Shown here in pieces: positions 25,232 to 34,180 of a stretch of DNA of 52,392 nt (positions within the stretch are counted from its first letter, which is position 1; each line of letters begins with the position of its first letter). This DNA comes from a virus. The DNA is taken from positions 1 through 52,392 of IMG/VR virus record IMGVR_UViG_3300025131_005133; one strand, written 5' to 3'. The position numbers and the translations under genes are program-made. The notes below the pieces were generated by a model. It had not been told where the DNA came from and did no database searches. It saw nothing but the letters and a program-made list of their open reading frames with translations.

Positions 25232-26586
25232 AAAAAAATGTAATTTGGTGGCCTGCTGTAAAAAGTGAAATACACAGCGAAAAATATGGAAATTTTGATT
25301 ATTTTGAATATTCACGAAAAACTTGGGAATATTGGTGTAAGAAAAATGATGTCTTATTTGTACCATTTGAAGAATCAGTAGAAAAAGATCTATCTGAATA
25401 TAGGATAAACTGGCAGAAAGCTATTTTTGTTTTTGATGAATTAGAACGGAGAGATATAGAATATGATCAGATAGCCTTGGTTGATAGTACTGTGATGGTT
25501 AAGTGGGACTGCCCTAATTTTTTTGAACTAACTGATAGAAAATTTACAGTTACGAGAGAAATGGATAATCTCAGGTGGGTATATGAAAGTGTACAGGGAT
25601 ATGAAGATTTTTTTAAAGGATTTGAATTAGATTTATCTAAATATTTTAGGTCTGGTTTTATGATATTTAATGAAATACACAGAGATTTTTTTAAAAGTTT
25701 TAAAAATATGTATCTAGAGAATAAAAAAAGTCTTATTGAATTACAAGACAAAATAGTTCGTAAAGGTAATGACCAAACTCCAATTAATTATTGGATACAA
25801 AAGAACAACATAGAACTAAATATGTTACCACATGCTCTTTGGATGTGTTCACACCTACATAGAAAAGAAATGTTAGGACACAACTGGCAGTTAGATGAGG
25901 ACAAAATTCCTTTTTTTATAAAATATGCTAACAACTGGATGTTTAATGGTATACCAAAAGACAAAAGAACAGAATTTATGAAACAGACATGGGAAATTGT
26001 CAAGCATCATTATACTTTTGATGAAGATGAAATATTATTAAATTCTGTTAGACATAAAGATACTTTTAAAAATGCAACTTCAAGAAAATTTAAAGAAGAT
26101 TTGATAGAATTTTTTGGTGATGGTAAATATAAAGATATGTCGGTAGTTGAGTTGGGAGCCTGTCAAGGTGATACAACTAAAATATTCAGTAAATTATTTA
26201 AAAATGTGTATGCAGTTGACCGAGCAGAAGATAATATTAAAGTAATTGCAGAAAAATGTAAAGGTATTGATAATGTTACCTACGAGGTAATGGATGTTAC
26301 TGATGACGAGTGGAAATTTCCAAAAGCAGATGTAGTTTTTGTAGACGCTAGCCATGATTATCCACAAGTTGCATATGATATAGAAAAAGCTATAAATTAC
26401 TTTAAAAATCCAATTATCATATTAGATGATTATGGTAATCCCAATAATACAAATATTAGAAGATCTATAGATGATAAAATAAGAGAAGGAAAAGTAAAAA
26501 TACATAAAAAAATTGGAGAATATCCTGGATTTAAGACCAAATCCGGATGGGAAATGAATGATAGAGAGGGGGTAATTTTAGTTTGA
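25228..26586 (+). CDS. Glycosyltransferase-like domain fused to class I SAM methyltransferase
   Basis: A 452-residue fusion. Residues ~1-260 are a GT-A-like domain paralogous to the protein at 34167: the segments YDQIALVD, PNFFELTDRKF and GNDQTPINYW match YDQIAMVD, PNFFEMTDRKL and GTDQTPVNML. The paralogue has VDADT (DxD) where this protein has VDSTV, so the metal-binding second Asp is missing and the domain may be inactive or use a different mechanism. Residues ~290-452 are a methyltransferase: VVELGACQGDTTKIF (SAM loop), YAVDRAEDN, and VVFVDASHDYPQ. Probably methylates a glycan component. Confidence 0.72.
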   Translation: MKKNVIWWPAVKSEIHSEKYGNFDYFEYSRKTWEYWCKKNDVLFVPFEESVEKDLSEYRINWQKAIFVFDELERRDIEYDQIALVDSTVMVKWDCPNFFELTDRKFTVTREMDNLRWVYESVQGYEDFFKGFELDLSKYFRSGFMIFNEIHRDFFKSFKNMYLENKKSLIELQDKIVRKGNDQTPINYWIQKNNIELNMLPHALWMCSHLHRKEMLGHNWQLDEDKIPFFIKYANNWMFNGIPKDKRTEFMKQTWEIVKHHYTFDEDEILLNSVRHKDTFKNATSRKFKEDLIEFFGDGKYKDMSVVELGACQGDTTKIFSKLFKNVYAVDRAEDNIKVIAEKCKGIDNVTYEVMDVTDDEWKFPKADVVFVDASHDYPQVAYDIEKAINYFKNPIIILDDYGNPNNTNIRRSIDDKIREGKVKIHKKIGEYPGFKTKSGWEMNDREGVILV

Positions 26587-27311
26587 AAGCTATTTTCATA
26601 ACAGTTAGAACTGGTTCTACAAGATTACCTAATAAATCTATACTGAAAATTAAAGATAAATTTACGATTGAATATGTGATAGATAATGTTAAGAAATCAA
26701 AATATGCTGACATGGTTGTATTATGTACAACAGAGTTAAAAGAGGATAAAATTTTATGTAGTATAGCAGAGAAAAATGGTATAAATTTTTATTGTGGAAG
26801 TGAATTAAATAAGTTTGAGAGGTGGCAGGAAGCATGTGAGAGATTTGATATAGACTTTTTTGTCACAGCTGACGGTGATGATTTGTTTTATGATGCTGGA
26901 TTGGCAGACCTTTGTTTTGAACAAATTAAAGATAATGATTTTATAGATGGACAGGGTTTATATAATGATGTTTACGGTATGAAATCTTCCATATTAAAGA
27001 CTATTTTAGATATACCAACCGAGACAAATGTAGAACCTCATGAAATAGTAGAGTTTTTAAAAAATACAAAGTTAAGGGTAAAAAAGTTAATCGATGTTCC
27101 TGATATATATAAAAAGAAAAATATTAGAATGACATTAGATTATGAAGATGATTTTAAGTTTTTTTCTACAGTTATTGAAAATTTAAAGCTTGACTTTAGT
27201 ATAAAAAATGTCTTAAATTATATAGATGATAATCCACACATAAGGGATATCAATTATGGAAGAGAAATAGATTGGAAAAATAATCAACTTGGAGGGGATA
27301 AACATGAATGA
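26583..27311 (+). CDS. SpsF/NeuA-like cytidylyltransferase
   Basis: A 242-residue enzyme of the CMP-sugar synthetase superfamily. FITVRTGSTRLPNKSIL at about 5-21 is the nucleotide-binding loop (R-x-GS-x-R-L-P-x-K). TADGDDLFYD at about 96-105 supplies the metal-binding Asp residues. Such enzymes activate nonulosonic acids (sialic, legionaminic, pseudaminic) as CMP-sugars; the NeuB-like synthase two genes on fits. It starts at TTG 26583, overlapping the previous stop, and ends inside the ribosome-binding site of the next gene. Confidence 0.78.
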   Translation: MKAIFITVRTGSTRLPNKSILKIKDKFTIEYVIDNVKKSKYADMVVLCTTELKEDKILCSIAEKNGINFYCGSELNKFERWQEACERFDIDFFVTADGDDLFYDAGLADLCFEQIKDNDFIDGQGLYNDVYGMKSSILKTILDIPTETNVEPHEIVEFLKNTKLRVKKLIDVPDIYKKKNIRMTLDYEDDFKFFSTVIENLKLDFSIKNVLNYIDDNPHIRDINYGREIDWKNNQLGGDKHE

Positions 27312-28482
27312 TCATTTTAAAATAGATGAAATAAAGGAAAATCTTAAAGGCAAATATATTGGTAATGAGATAGAATATATTTTAGAAGTTTTAGATTCTG
27401 AAAGTGTAGAAAGAAAGAAGAATCCATTTGTAAATAGATTAGAAAAAAAATATTCAGAAGTCTTTCAAAGTAAATATGCTATAGCACACAATTCTTGTAC
27501 ATCAGCGTTACACACCTGTTTGTTAGCAGCTGGAGTTAAAAGTGGTGATGAAGTTATATCTCCAGGTCATACTGTCATTATGAACTCATTTGTTACTTTA
27601 TATATGAAAGCAATTCCTGTTTATGTTGATATAAATCCAGATACATTCAATATGGACCCGGAAGATTTGGAAAGAAAAATTACTGACCAAACAAAAGCCA
27701 TTCAAGTTGTACATATGCATGGTAATCCAGCAGATATGATTCCAATAATGAAAATAGCCAAAAAATATAATATACCAGTAATTGAAGATTGTGCACAATG
27801 TGTGTTGGGATATGTTGATGGTAAATTAATAGGAACATTTGGTGATATGGCTTGTTGGAGTTTCGAAACAAAGAAACATTTATCAACAGGTGAAGGTGGG
27901 ATGGTGACCACTAACAATGAGGAGTACGGAACTATAATCAGAAAGACTGGTGGTTTAGGTTATAAGACTCTTGAAGCTGGACAAAGTTTGAGACAATTAT
28001 TACCATCTGATTTTCAAAATCCTCATTATAAAAGACACGATACATTGGGTTGGAATTACAGAATGAATGAGTTATCAGCCGCAGTTGGTTTAGCACAATT
28101 AGAAAGAGTAGAAGAATTAGTAAACAGAAGACAGAAAATTGCAAAAATGTATGATGAAGTTTTTGAACAATATGATTTCACAACACCACAAAAAGTTTTG
28201 GATGGACATATAAATACTTATTGGACTTATACAATCAAGTATGAAAAAGATTGGTTTGAACTTTATAATAAAGTGAAGAATGCTGGTGGTGATGGTTTTT
28301 ATGGGGGATTATCAGTTCCTTATCAGGAACCTGTTATGTCTTCATATACATATATAGGTGGTTGTCCAATAGCAGAAAAAACTCAACCAAAGATGATACA
28401 ATTCAAAACTAATTATAGAAGTATCGAGGATGCAAAAATAAATATAAAAATTTTAAATAACACACTTAGGAGAATTAAATGA
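27304..28482 (+). CDS. PLP-dependent sugar aminotransferase (DegT/DnrJ/EryC1)
   Basis: A 392-residue aminotransferase. NSCTSALHTCLLAAGV at about 61-76 and EDCAQCVLG at about 158-166 are PLP-pocket motifs. SFETKKHLSTGEGGM carries the PLP Lys, unlike the ColD-like gene in this cluster. It would put an amino group on a keto-sugar nucleotide, for example a legionaminic/pseudaminic or bacillosamine-type intermediate. ATG 27304 is 6 bases after GGAGGGG, the strongest Shine-Dalgarno in the island; an upstream in-frame TTG is rejected. Confidence 0.87.
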   Translation: MNDHFKIDEIKENLKGKYIGNEIEYILEVLDSESVERKKNPFVNRLEKKYSEVFQSKYAIAHNSCTSALHTCLLAAGVKSGDEVISPGHTVIMNSFVTLYMKAIPVYVDINPDTFNMDPEDLERKITDQTKAIQVVHMHGNPADMIPIMKIAKKYNIPVIEDCAQCVLGYVDGKLIGTFGDMACWSFETKKHLSTGEGGMVTTNNEEYGTIIRKTGGLGYKTLEAGQSLRQLLPSDFQNPHYKRHDTLGWNYRMNELSAAVGLAQLERVEELVNRRQKIAKMYDEVFEQYDFTTPQKVLDGHINTYWTYTIKYEKDWFELYNKVKNAGGDGFYGGLSVPYQEPVMSSYTYIGGCPIAEKTQPKMIQFKTNYRSIEDAKINIKILNNTLRRIK

Positions 28483-29303
28483 CATATATAATAGCAGAAA
28501 TAGGAATAAATCACAATGGTGATATTGATTTGGCGAAACAACTGATAGATAAGGCACAGAATGCTGGTTGTGATGCAGTAAAATTTCAAAAAAGAACTGT
28601 CGATGTTGTTTATCCAAAAGATGAATTAGACACACCAAGAAAATCACCTTTTGGAACAACAACCCGAGAACAAAAATACGGTATTGAATTAGAACTTGAT
28701 GAATATAAAGAGCTTGAATCTTATAGTAGAAATAAAGGTTTAGATTTTATTGTATCCTGTTGGGATTTAGATAGTCTTGCTGATATAGAAGAAACTTGTG
28801 ATGTTAAGTATCACAAAGTAGCTTCAGCTATGTTAACGGATAAACAGTTTTTAGAAAGACTTAATGATACAGGTAAACCTATTATAGTTTCAGTTGGCAT
28901 GGCTACTGAAGAAGAGATAGGTAAAGCTTTAAATATTCTTAACAATGTTGAATATGTTTTAGCTTGTACAAGTACATATCCAACCAAAGCAGAAGAAGTA
29001 AATTTAAAATATATAAGCACACTAAAAGATAATTATCCAAACTTAAAAGTAGGATTTTCTAATCACTATAATGGTTTAGATGCTTGTGTTGGTGCATCTA
29101 CATTAGGTGCTGAGTGTATAGAGTTTCACATAACAATCGATAGAGTTATGTATGGTTCAGACCAACCAGCCTCGATTGAGAATGTAGATGATTTAGTAAA
29201 AGCTATTCGTCAAATGGAGTTAATGGTAGGTGATGGTGTTAAAAAAGTTTACGAAAGTGAAAAACCAATAGTAGCTAAATTAAGAAAAGTAAATGACATT
29301 TAG
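28479..29303 (+). CDS. NeuB-family nonulosonic acid synthase, without SAF domain
   Basis: A 274-residue enzyme condensing a hexosamine-type sugar with phosphoenolpyruvate to a nine-carbon acid. IAEIGINHNGDIDLAKQLID at about 4-23, VKFQKR at about 35-40, and EFHITIDRVMYGSDQ at about 222-236 are NeuB motifs. Typical NeuB proteins are ~345 residues and end in an antifreeze-like SAF domain; here the protein ends just after the barrel, so SAF is missing. SAF-less relatives exist, and the barrel residues look intact. Adjacent to CMP-transferase, aminotransferase and SDR genes. Confidence 0.85.
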   Translation: MTYIIAEIGINHNGDIDLAKQLIDKAQNAGCDAVKFQKRTVDVVYPKDELDTPRKSPFGTTTREQKYGIELELDEYKELESYSRNKGLDFIVSCWDLDSLADIEETCDVKYHKVASAMLTDKQFLERLNDTGKPIIVSVGMATEEEIGKALNILNNVEYVLACTSTYPTKAEEVNLKYISTLKDNYPNLKVGFSNHYNGLDACVGASTLGAECIEFHITIDRVMYGSDQPASIENVDDLVKAIRQMELMVGDGVKKVYESEKPIVAKLRKVNDI

Positions 29304-30021
29304 TTTAAAAGATAAAATAGTTGTTATTACGGGTGGTGCTGGTTTATTAGGTAAAATGCACGCAGAAGCCGTACAGGAAGCTGGAGGTACAGCCATATTA
29401 ACGGATGTTGTTGATGATTCTAATTGTCAATATATGGACATAACTAATAAAAAAAGTATTGAGGATTTTGTTGATAGTTTGGATAAGATAGATGTATTAA
29501 TTAATAATGCAGCTCTGAATCCTAAAATGTCAACAAAAGATGAAACCAACAGATTTGAAGATTTTAGTTTAGATAAATGGAATAAAAGTTTACAAGTCAA
29601 TTTAACAGGTGCATTTTTATGTAGTCAAGTTTTTATAAATAAAATGATAAAAGATAAAACAAAAGGTGTAGTAATTAATGTAGCTTCAGATTTAGGTGTC
29701 ATAGCACCAAATCAAACAATATATGAAGATGATGTTAAACCTGTAGATTATTCTGTTACTAAGCATGGTATTATAGGTTTGACAAAATATTTATCTACTT
29801 ATTTTGCTGACAAAGGTATACGAGCTAATAGCATCAGTCCGGGAGGAGTTTACACAAATCAATCAAAAGACTTTGTAGAAAGACTTTCGGAACTGATACC
29901 AATGGGTCGTATGGCTAATAAGGATGAATATAAAGGAGCAATAGTATTTATGTGTTCGGATGCTAGTTCTTATATGACTGGTCATAATTTAGTTATAGAT
30001 GGAGGTAGAACTATATGGTAA
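29293..30021 (+). CDS. Short-chain dehydrogenase (PtmA-like)
   Basis: A 242-residue SDR: TGGAGLLGKMHA (NAD loop), NNAALNP at about 71-77, NVASDLG (Ser region) and YSVTKHGI (Tyr-x3-Lys), then SPGGV. Very similar in layout to PtmA, an oxidoreductase in Campylobacter legionaminic-acid loci. This strengthens a legionaminic-type reading of the module, though SDR substrates cannot be told from sequence. Overlaps NeuB-like by 11 bases and the next gene by 7. Confidence 0.82.
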   Translation: MTFSLKDKIVVITGGAGLLGKMHAEAVQEAGGTAILTDVVDDSNCQYMDITNKKSIEDFVDSLDKIDVLINNAALNPKMSTKDETNRFEDFSLDKWNKSLQVNLTGAFLCSQVFINKMIKDKTKGVVINVASDLGVIAPNQTIYEDDVKPVDYSVTKHGIIGLTKYLSTYFADKGIRANSISPGGVYTNQSKDFVERLSELIPMGRMANKDEYKGAIVFMCSDASSYMTGHNLVIDGGRTIW

Positions 30022-30953
30022 ATGTTTGTCTGATAGGATGTGGTAGTGTCGGTAGGAGACATCTAGAAGCCATATCAAAAGTAAAACATGATATAAATGT
30101 TGAAGTTGTTGAACTCAATATTGAAAGTATCGAATCTACAAAAGAATTACTACCAGATTTTAATAACTATTTTAATAAAATAGATGATGTTTCTGATAAT
30201 ATTGATATCTGTCTAATAGCTACAACAGCTAATGTTAGAAAAAAAGTTATATTAGAACTTGTGAGTAAGAAAACTGTTAAATTTATGATACTTGAAAAAG
30301 TAGTATTTCAGAATGAAGATGATTTTGATGAAATAATAAAGTTATTTAAAGAAAAAAATATCAAGAGTTGGGTAAATTGTCATCTTAGAACTCAACCAAT
30401 TTATAAAGAAGTTAAAAGATGTTCTATTGTATCCGAAGATACTTTTTTTAAGTATGAATATTCTGATGATTTTACCTTGTCAACCAGTGCTATTCACATA
30501 TTAGATCTATTTTCTTATTTATGTGATGATTATGATTTAGAGATAAAAAGTATCAGTACAGACACAGAGTTAAAGAAAAGTAGACATGGTGGATGTGTAG
30601 ACTTTAATGGTGAGATGGTTGTCAAAAGTACCAGTGGTCATAAATTAGTTGTTAAAAAGAGAGATGCGGTTTTCGGAGAACACTTAACAATAAGTCGTGT
30701 AGATTTGGTAATCAGGTCAAGTGAGGGTGATGATCCTGATAACAGGATTGGGTATGTTCAAGGTAAAGCCATACCATACATTTGGCAGAGTTCATTAACT
30801 AATTCTTACATTGATGATATTATTGAAAAATATGATTGTGATTTATCTACATTAGAAAATTCAGCTAAGTTACATAAAATGATGTTAAAAAGTTTTAGAA
30901 ATTTATTAAAAGAAAATTATAATCGTGAGGTAGTTGATTGTCCGATAACTTAA
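30015..30953 (+). CDS. Gfo/Idh/MocA-family oxidoreductase (first copy)
   Basis: A 312-residue NAD(P)-dependent enzyme. CLIGCGSVGRRHLEAI at the N-terminus is the dinucleotide loop; ICLIATTANVRKK and ILEKVVF follow, where EK is the family's catalytic-site Glu-Lys. The C-terminal half has the mixed sheet expected for substrate binding. Members oxidise or reduce sugars. A second, divergent member follows at once (30938), so the pair may do sequential steps or form a heteromer. Confidence 0.75.
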   Translation: MVNVCLIGCGSVGRRHLEAISKVKHDINVEVVELNIESIESTKELLPDFNNYFNKIDDVSDNIDICLIATTANVRKKVILELVSKKTVKFMILEKVVFQNEDDFDEIIKLFKEKNIKSWVNCHLRTQPIYKEVKRCSIVSEDTFFKYEYSDDFTLSTSAIHILDLFSYLCDDYDLEIKSISTDTELKKSRHGGCVDFNGEMVVKSTSGHKLVVKKRDAVFGEHLTISRVDLVIRSSEGDDPDNRIGYVQGKAIPYIWQSSLTNSYIDDIIEKYDCDLSTLENSAKLHKMMLKSFRNLLKENYNREVVDCPIT

Positions 30954-31903
30954 AAGATAAAGTCTTATTGATAGGACCCGGTAATATAGGATATGATTAC
31001 ATTAAAGTTTTAAATAGTTTTGATGTAGATATTGATATTGTTGGTAGGTCGAGTAAATCAAGTGAAGAATTTAGTAGAAAAACTCAATGGTCTGTTCACA
31101 GTGGTGGTGTAGATTCTTATATAAATAAAAATTCTAAATTACCAAAATATGCTATAGTTGCGGTAAATGAAAATCAATTAAGTAGTGTGACATTATCTTT
31201 GATAGAATATGGTGTGAAAAATATTTTGTTAGAAAAACCAGGTGGATTAAGTTTTTCAGAATTAACCGAAATTAGAAATAAAAGTATTTTGAATTATTCT
31301 AACATTTACATTGGGTACAATAGAAGATTTTATCAATCGGTTCAAAAATGTAAAGAATTATTGGCAGATAATGATGACCCATTAAGTGTAAATTTTGAAT
31401 TTACTGAATGGACACATAAAATTGACTATAATCATTATACTAAATTTGAATTAGAAAGATTTTTTATATGTAATTCTTCTCATGTATCTGATTTAGTATT
31501 TCATTTATTTGGTAAACCTAAATTATTACACTCACACACCAGTGGAAATTTAAGATGGCACCCATCGGCTTCTATCTTTGTGGGAAGTGGGAAAACAATT
31601 GATGATGTTTTATTTTCTTATAATTCTAATTGGTCGTCATCTGGTAGATGGGGAGTAGAGATAAATTTAAGTGATTATAAATTAATATTGAAACCGTTGG
31701 AAAAGTTATTTATACAAAAAAGAGGTTCACTGGATGTAGAAGAAGTTGAGATTGATAGTAATTTAGATAAGTTATATAAACCAGGATTATATAATGAAGT
31801 AAAATGTTTTTTGGAAGGTGGTGGTGGATTTTTATGTACATTGGAAGAACAGATAAATAATTTTGAATGGTATTATAAGATAGCTAATTATAAGGATAAT
31901 TGA
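30938..31903 (+). CDS. Gfo/Idh/MocA-family oxidoreductase (second copy)
   Basis: A 321-residue relative of the preceding protein. LLIGPGNIGYDYIKVL is the NAD loop and LLEKPGGLS at about 97-105 the conserved EKP motif, which is more canonical than in the first copy. The start is TTG 30938, overlapping the upstream stop by 16 bases; no nearby ATG fits the NAD loop. Probably acts on the same sugar pathway. Substrate unknown. Confidence 0.77.
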   Translation: MSDNLKDKVLLIGPGNIGYDYIKVLNSFDVDIDIVGRSSKSSEEFSRKTQWSVHSGGVDSYINKNSKLPKYAIVAVNENQLSSVTLSLIEYGVKNILLEKPGGLSFSELTEIRNKSILNYSNIYIGYNRRFYQSVQKCKELLADNDDPLSVNFEFTEWTHKIDYNHYTKFELERFFICNSSHVSDLVFHLFGKPKLLHSHTSGNLRWHPSASIFVGSGKTIDDVLFSYNSNWSSSGRWGVEINLSDYKLILKPLEKLFIQKRGSLDVEEVEIDSNLDKLYKPGLYNEVKCFLEGGGGFLCTLEEQINNFEWYYKIANYKDN

Positions 31904-32280
31904 TGGGACACAAAATAAAACCAGAAGTATGTGAAGGATGTAAAGTTCCAAAAGGATGGGGTGAAGAACTCATCATAGAAAATAATGAAATGTATTGTGG
32001 TAAACTTTTAATCTTTAAAGAAGGTTGTAAGTTTTCAATGCATTACCATTTAATTAAAGATGAAACTTGGTATGTAAACAAAGGTGAATTTATTTATAGA
32101 TGGATAGATACAGAATCAGCTGAAACTATCGAACAGAAATTAAAAGTAGGTGATGTAGTTAGACAACGAGTTGGACAACCACACCAACTGATAGCATTAA
32201 CTGCTGGAGAAGTATTTGAAGTATCAACACAACATTTTGATGAAGATAGTTACAGAGTTCGGAGGGGTGATAGCCAATGA
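31903..32280 (+). CDS. Cupin-domain protein (phosphomannose-isomerase-like fold)
   Basis: A 125-residue single-domain cupin. VPKGWGEELII at about 16-26, then MHYHLIKDETWYVNKGEF at about 45-62 carrying the H-x-H...E metal motif, then QRVGQPHQLIAL at about 87-98 with the last His. Similar to the cupin half of mannose-6-phosphate isomerase/guanylyltransferase. It may be a sugar isomerase or epimerase in this island. ATG 31903 overlaps the previous TGA. Confidence 0.72.
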   Translation: MGHKIKPEVCEGCKVPKGWGEELIIENNEMYCGKLLIFKEGCKFSMHYHLIKDETWYVNKGEFIYRWIDTESAETIEQKLKVGDVVRQRVGQPHQLIALTAGEVFEVSTQHFDEDSYRVRRGDSQ

Positions 32281-32588
32281 TAGTATATGTAGATATAGAT
32301 GAAACAATTTGCACATTGGGTGATCATTCTGAAACAAAAGATACAAGAGATTATAATTATGCTGAACCAAGACCAGAACAAATAGCTAAGATAAATAAAC
32401 TATATGATGAAGGTAATGAAATAGTTTACTGGACAGCTCGTGGTGGAACTACTGGTGTTGATTGGACTGAATTAACCAAATCACAACTTAAAAAGTGGGG
32501 TTGTAGATATACAAGAATAGAAACACAAAAGAAACCACATTATAATTTATTTATATGTGATAAATCAAAAAGAATAGAGGAATTATAA
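32277..32588 (+). CDS. Small HAD-like phosphatase
   Basis: A 103-residue HAD-fold protein: VDIDETIC at about 4-11 is motif I (D-x-D-x-T), WTARGG at about 55-60 is motif II, and FICDKSKR near the end is motif III/IV. No cap domain. Such proteins occur in capsule and sugar loci and may dephosphorylate a sugar-phosphate intermediate. Overlaps the cupin gene by 4 bases. Confidence 0.77.
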   Translation: MIVYVDIDETICTLGDHSETKDTRDYNYAEPRPEQIAKINKLYDEGNEIVYWTARGGTTGVDWTELTKSQLKKWGCRYTRIETQKKPHYNLFICDKSKRIEEL

Positions 32589-32590
32589 TT

Positions 32591-33259
32591 ATGAAAAATA
32601 TTAATTTGTTATGCAAAGGTCCTAGTTTAAAATATTTTAACGAACTCACGGACTCGGAATTTGTTATCTTGGCTAATGATTTTGACGGAGAAATATCTCA
32701 AATAAAAGAATTTTCTGATTATTTAGAAAAACAAACTATACACCTTGTTTTTAATATGGTTTTAGGTGGAGCCAATGCATATCATTCTATAGATTTTTTT
32801 AATAGATTTAATGTTGTTAAGTTAATTAGGCCATATCTAGAAGGAATTAGAGAACCAGGAAGTTCTGGTCAGAACATTCCATTAGAAGAGAATTTTTTAG
32901 GTAAACATCATATGGATTTTATGCATAAAAAGGATGACCGTGGGAAATATCCTTATGATTATGCTGGAACTGGGATAGCTGCTTTTGCGTATACTATGTT
33001 AGATTGTTCGGCTGATATAGTTAATGTCATTGGTTTAGATTTTTATGATAACTTAAACTATGGAGTACCAAATTATCTGGTACCAGATAAAGAAGGAAGA
33101 GATAATGTAAGAGATTTTTGGACACCTGAAGAAATGCAAGAACATTTTTGTAAATTAGTTAGAGGAAACCCTGAAATACAAGTTAACTTAACTACAATTT
33201 GTAAAAATTTTATAGATGGTATGGAAGATATAGAAAATTTAAATATAAATAAGGTTTGA
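32591..33259 (+). CDS. GT42-like (sialyltransferase-like) protein
   Basis: A 222-residue protein resembling Campylobacter CstII. NLLCKGPSLKYF at about 4-15 parallels the N-G-P-S-L-K loop of GT42. VILANDF at about 25-31 parallels the donor-contacting Asn region. AGTGIAAFAYTMLDCSADIVNVIGLDFYDN parallels SGVYMC..A...GYKEIYLSGIDFY of CstII (positions ~124-153 here). With NeuB- and NeuA-like genes upstream, it is the best candidate for transferring the CMP-nonulosonic acid. DUF115/MptE-like proteins share part of the pattern, so the call is moderate. Confidence 0.6.
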   Translation: MKNINLLCKGPSLKYFNELTDSEFVILANDFDGEISQIKEFSDYLEKQTIHLVFNMVLGGANAYHSIDFFNRFNVVKLIRPYLEGIREPGSSGQNIPLEENFLGKHHMDFMHKKDDRGKYPYDYAGTGIAAFAYTMLDCSADIVNVIGLDFYDNLNYGVPNYLVPDKEGRDNVRDFWTPEEMQEHFCKLVRGNPEIQVNLTTICKNFIDGMEDIENLNINKV

Positions 33260-33307
33260 AAATTTTATATATATTTATATATAAATAATTAATTAATGAG
33301 GTTACAT

Positions 33308-34180
33308 ATGCACAAGACGAAAAAATTAGCAATAGTATTGGGTGGTTGGCATTATCCATATGCCTATTATAATCAAATAAAAAAACAAAAAGTTCCAGAT
33401 AATTGGGATATAGATTATTTTGTGGTATCCCACCGTGATCCAGAATTACCAATCGTATTTGAAGAAAAACAACCTTTATTGAAAAACATGGGAGATGGCT
33501 TATTACAGTCATTTGATAAAGAACTTTATGGAAGAATAATTACGAAAAAAGAATTATCAGATATGGGATTTACCTATAATGTAGAAGAAAGTTCTATTGG
33601 TGATTTATATCAATTGAATCAATGGACTAAACGACATTATAATGGACAATATGACAAAGTTTTATTTACTCACGATGATAATTACCTGTTAAGTGATAGC
33701 CTGTTTGTAGATATATTAGAACATAAAACAGAGTTATTTTTCAATACTGAGAAAAACAAAGTAAGTCAGGCCCCACTAGATTTTGATTGGAGACATTTAT
33801 CATCGGGTGTTTTAGAAAATACAATAACTCCCAGGACATCATTTACTTTTCTTGACAAGGAATTGTTAGATAAACTGGTGTTAGATTTAGAAGAAATTAC
33901 AACCAAAGGAGTTGACTTGGATAGAACTGGAGAAAATAGTTCACTTTATTATTTAGAAGATAAACAGGTTAGTCGAGTACCTTTAAGTTCATGGAATTGT
34001 CCATCGCGTAATTTTGTTAATTGGATGATACAAAATGATTATGCTAGTAAATCTGTTAGATTATCTCCTGTGTACAGAGCGAATAGATACATCATTGAAG
34101 GTGAACGAGGATTCATCTGGACTCAAATGGATGAACATCGAATTTTAAATAATTTATCTCAATATTATGATATCAGTTAA
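33308..34180 (+). CDS. Probable GT-A-type glycosyltransferase
   Basis: A 290-residue protein. LAIVLGGWHYPYAYYNQI at the N-terminus and YDKVLFTHDDN at about 116-126 (DDN in place of DxD) resemble GT-A enzymes that use a metal ion, and later WNCPSRNFVNWM is unassigned. ATG 33308 follows GAGG at 6 bases; ATG 33296 lies inside that site and is rejected. A 48-base very AT-rich gap precedes it, one of the few gaps in the island. Function inferred from fold hints and context. Confidence 0.5.
   Translation: MHKTKKLAIVLGGWHYPYAYYNQIKKQKVPDNWDIDYFVVSHRDPELPIVFEEKQPLLKNMGDGLLQSFDKELYGRIITKKELSDMGFTYNVEESSIGDLYQLNQWTKRHYNGQYDKVLFTHDDNYLLSDSLFVDILEHKTELFFNTEKNKVSQAPLDFDWRHLSSGVLENTITPRTSFTFLDKELLDKLVLDLEEITTKGVDLDRTGENSSLYYLEDKQVSRVPLSSWNCPSRNFVNWMIQNDYASKSVRLSPVYRANRYIIEGERGFIWTQMDEHRILNNLSQYYDIS

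Noticed and set aside
33244-33287. TATAAATA boxes resembling T4 late promoters before 33308
   Set aside because: Two copies occur, one inside the end of the preceding gene, in a stretch that is almost only A and T. Chance occurrence is too likely without a consensus across other late genes.
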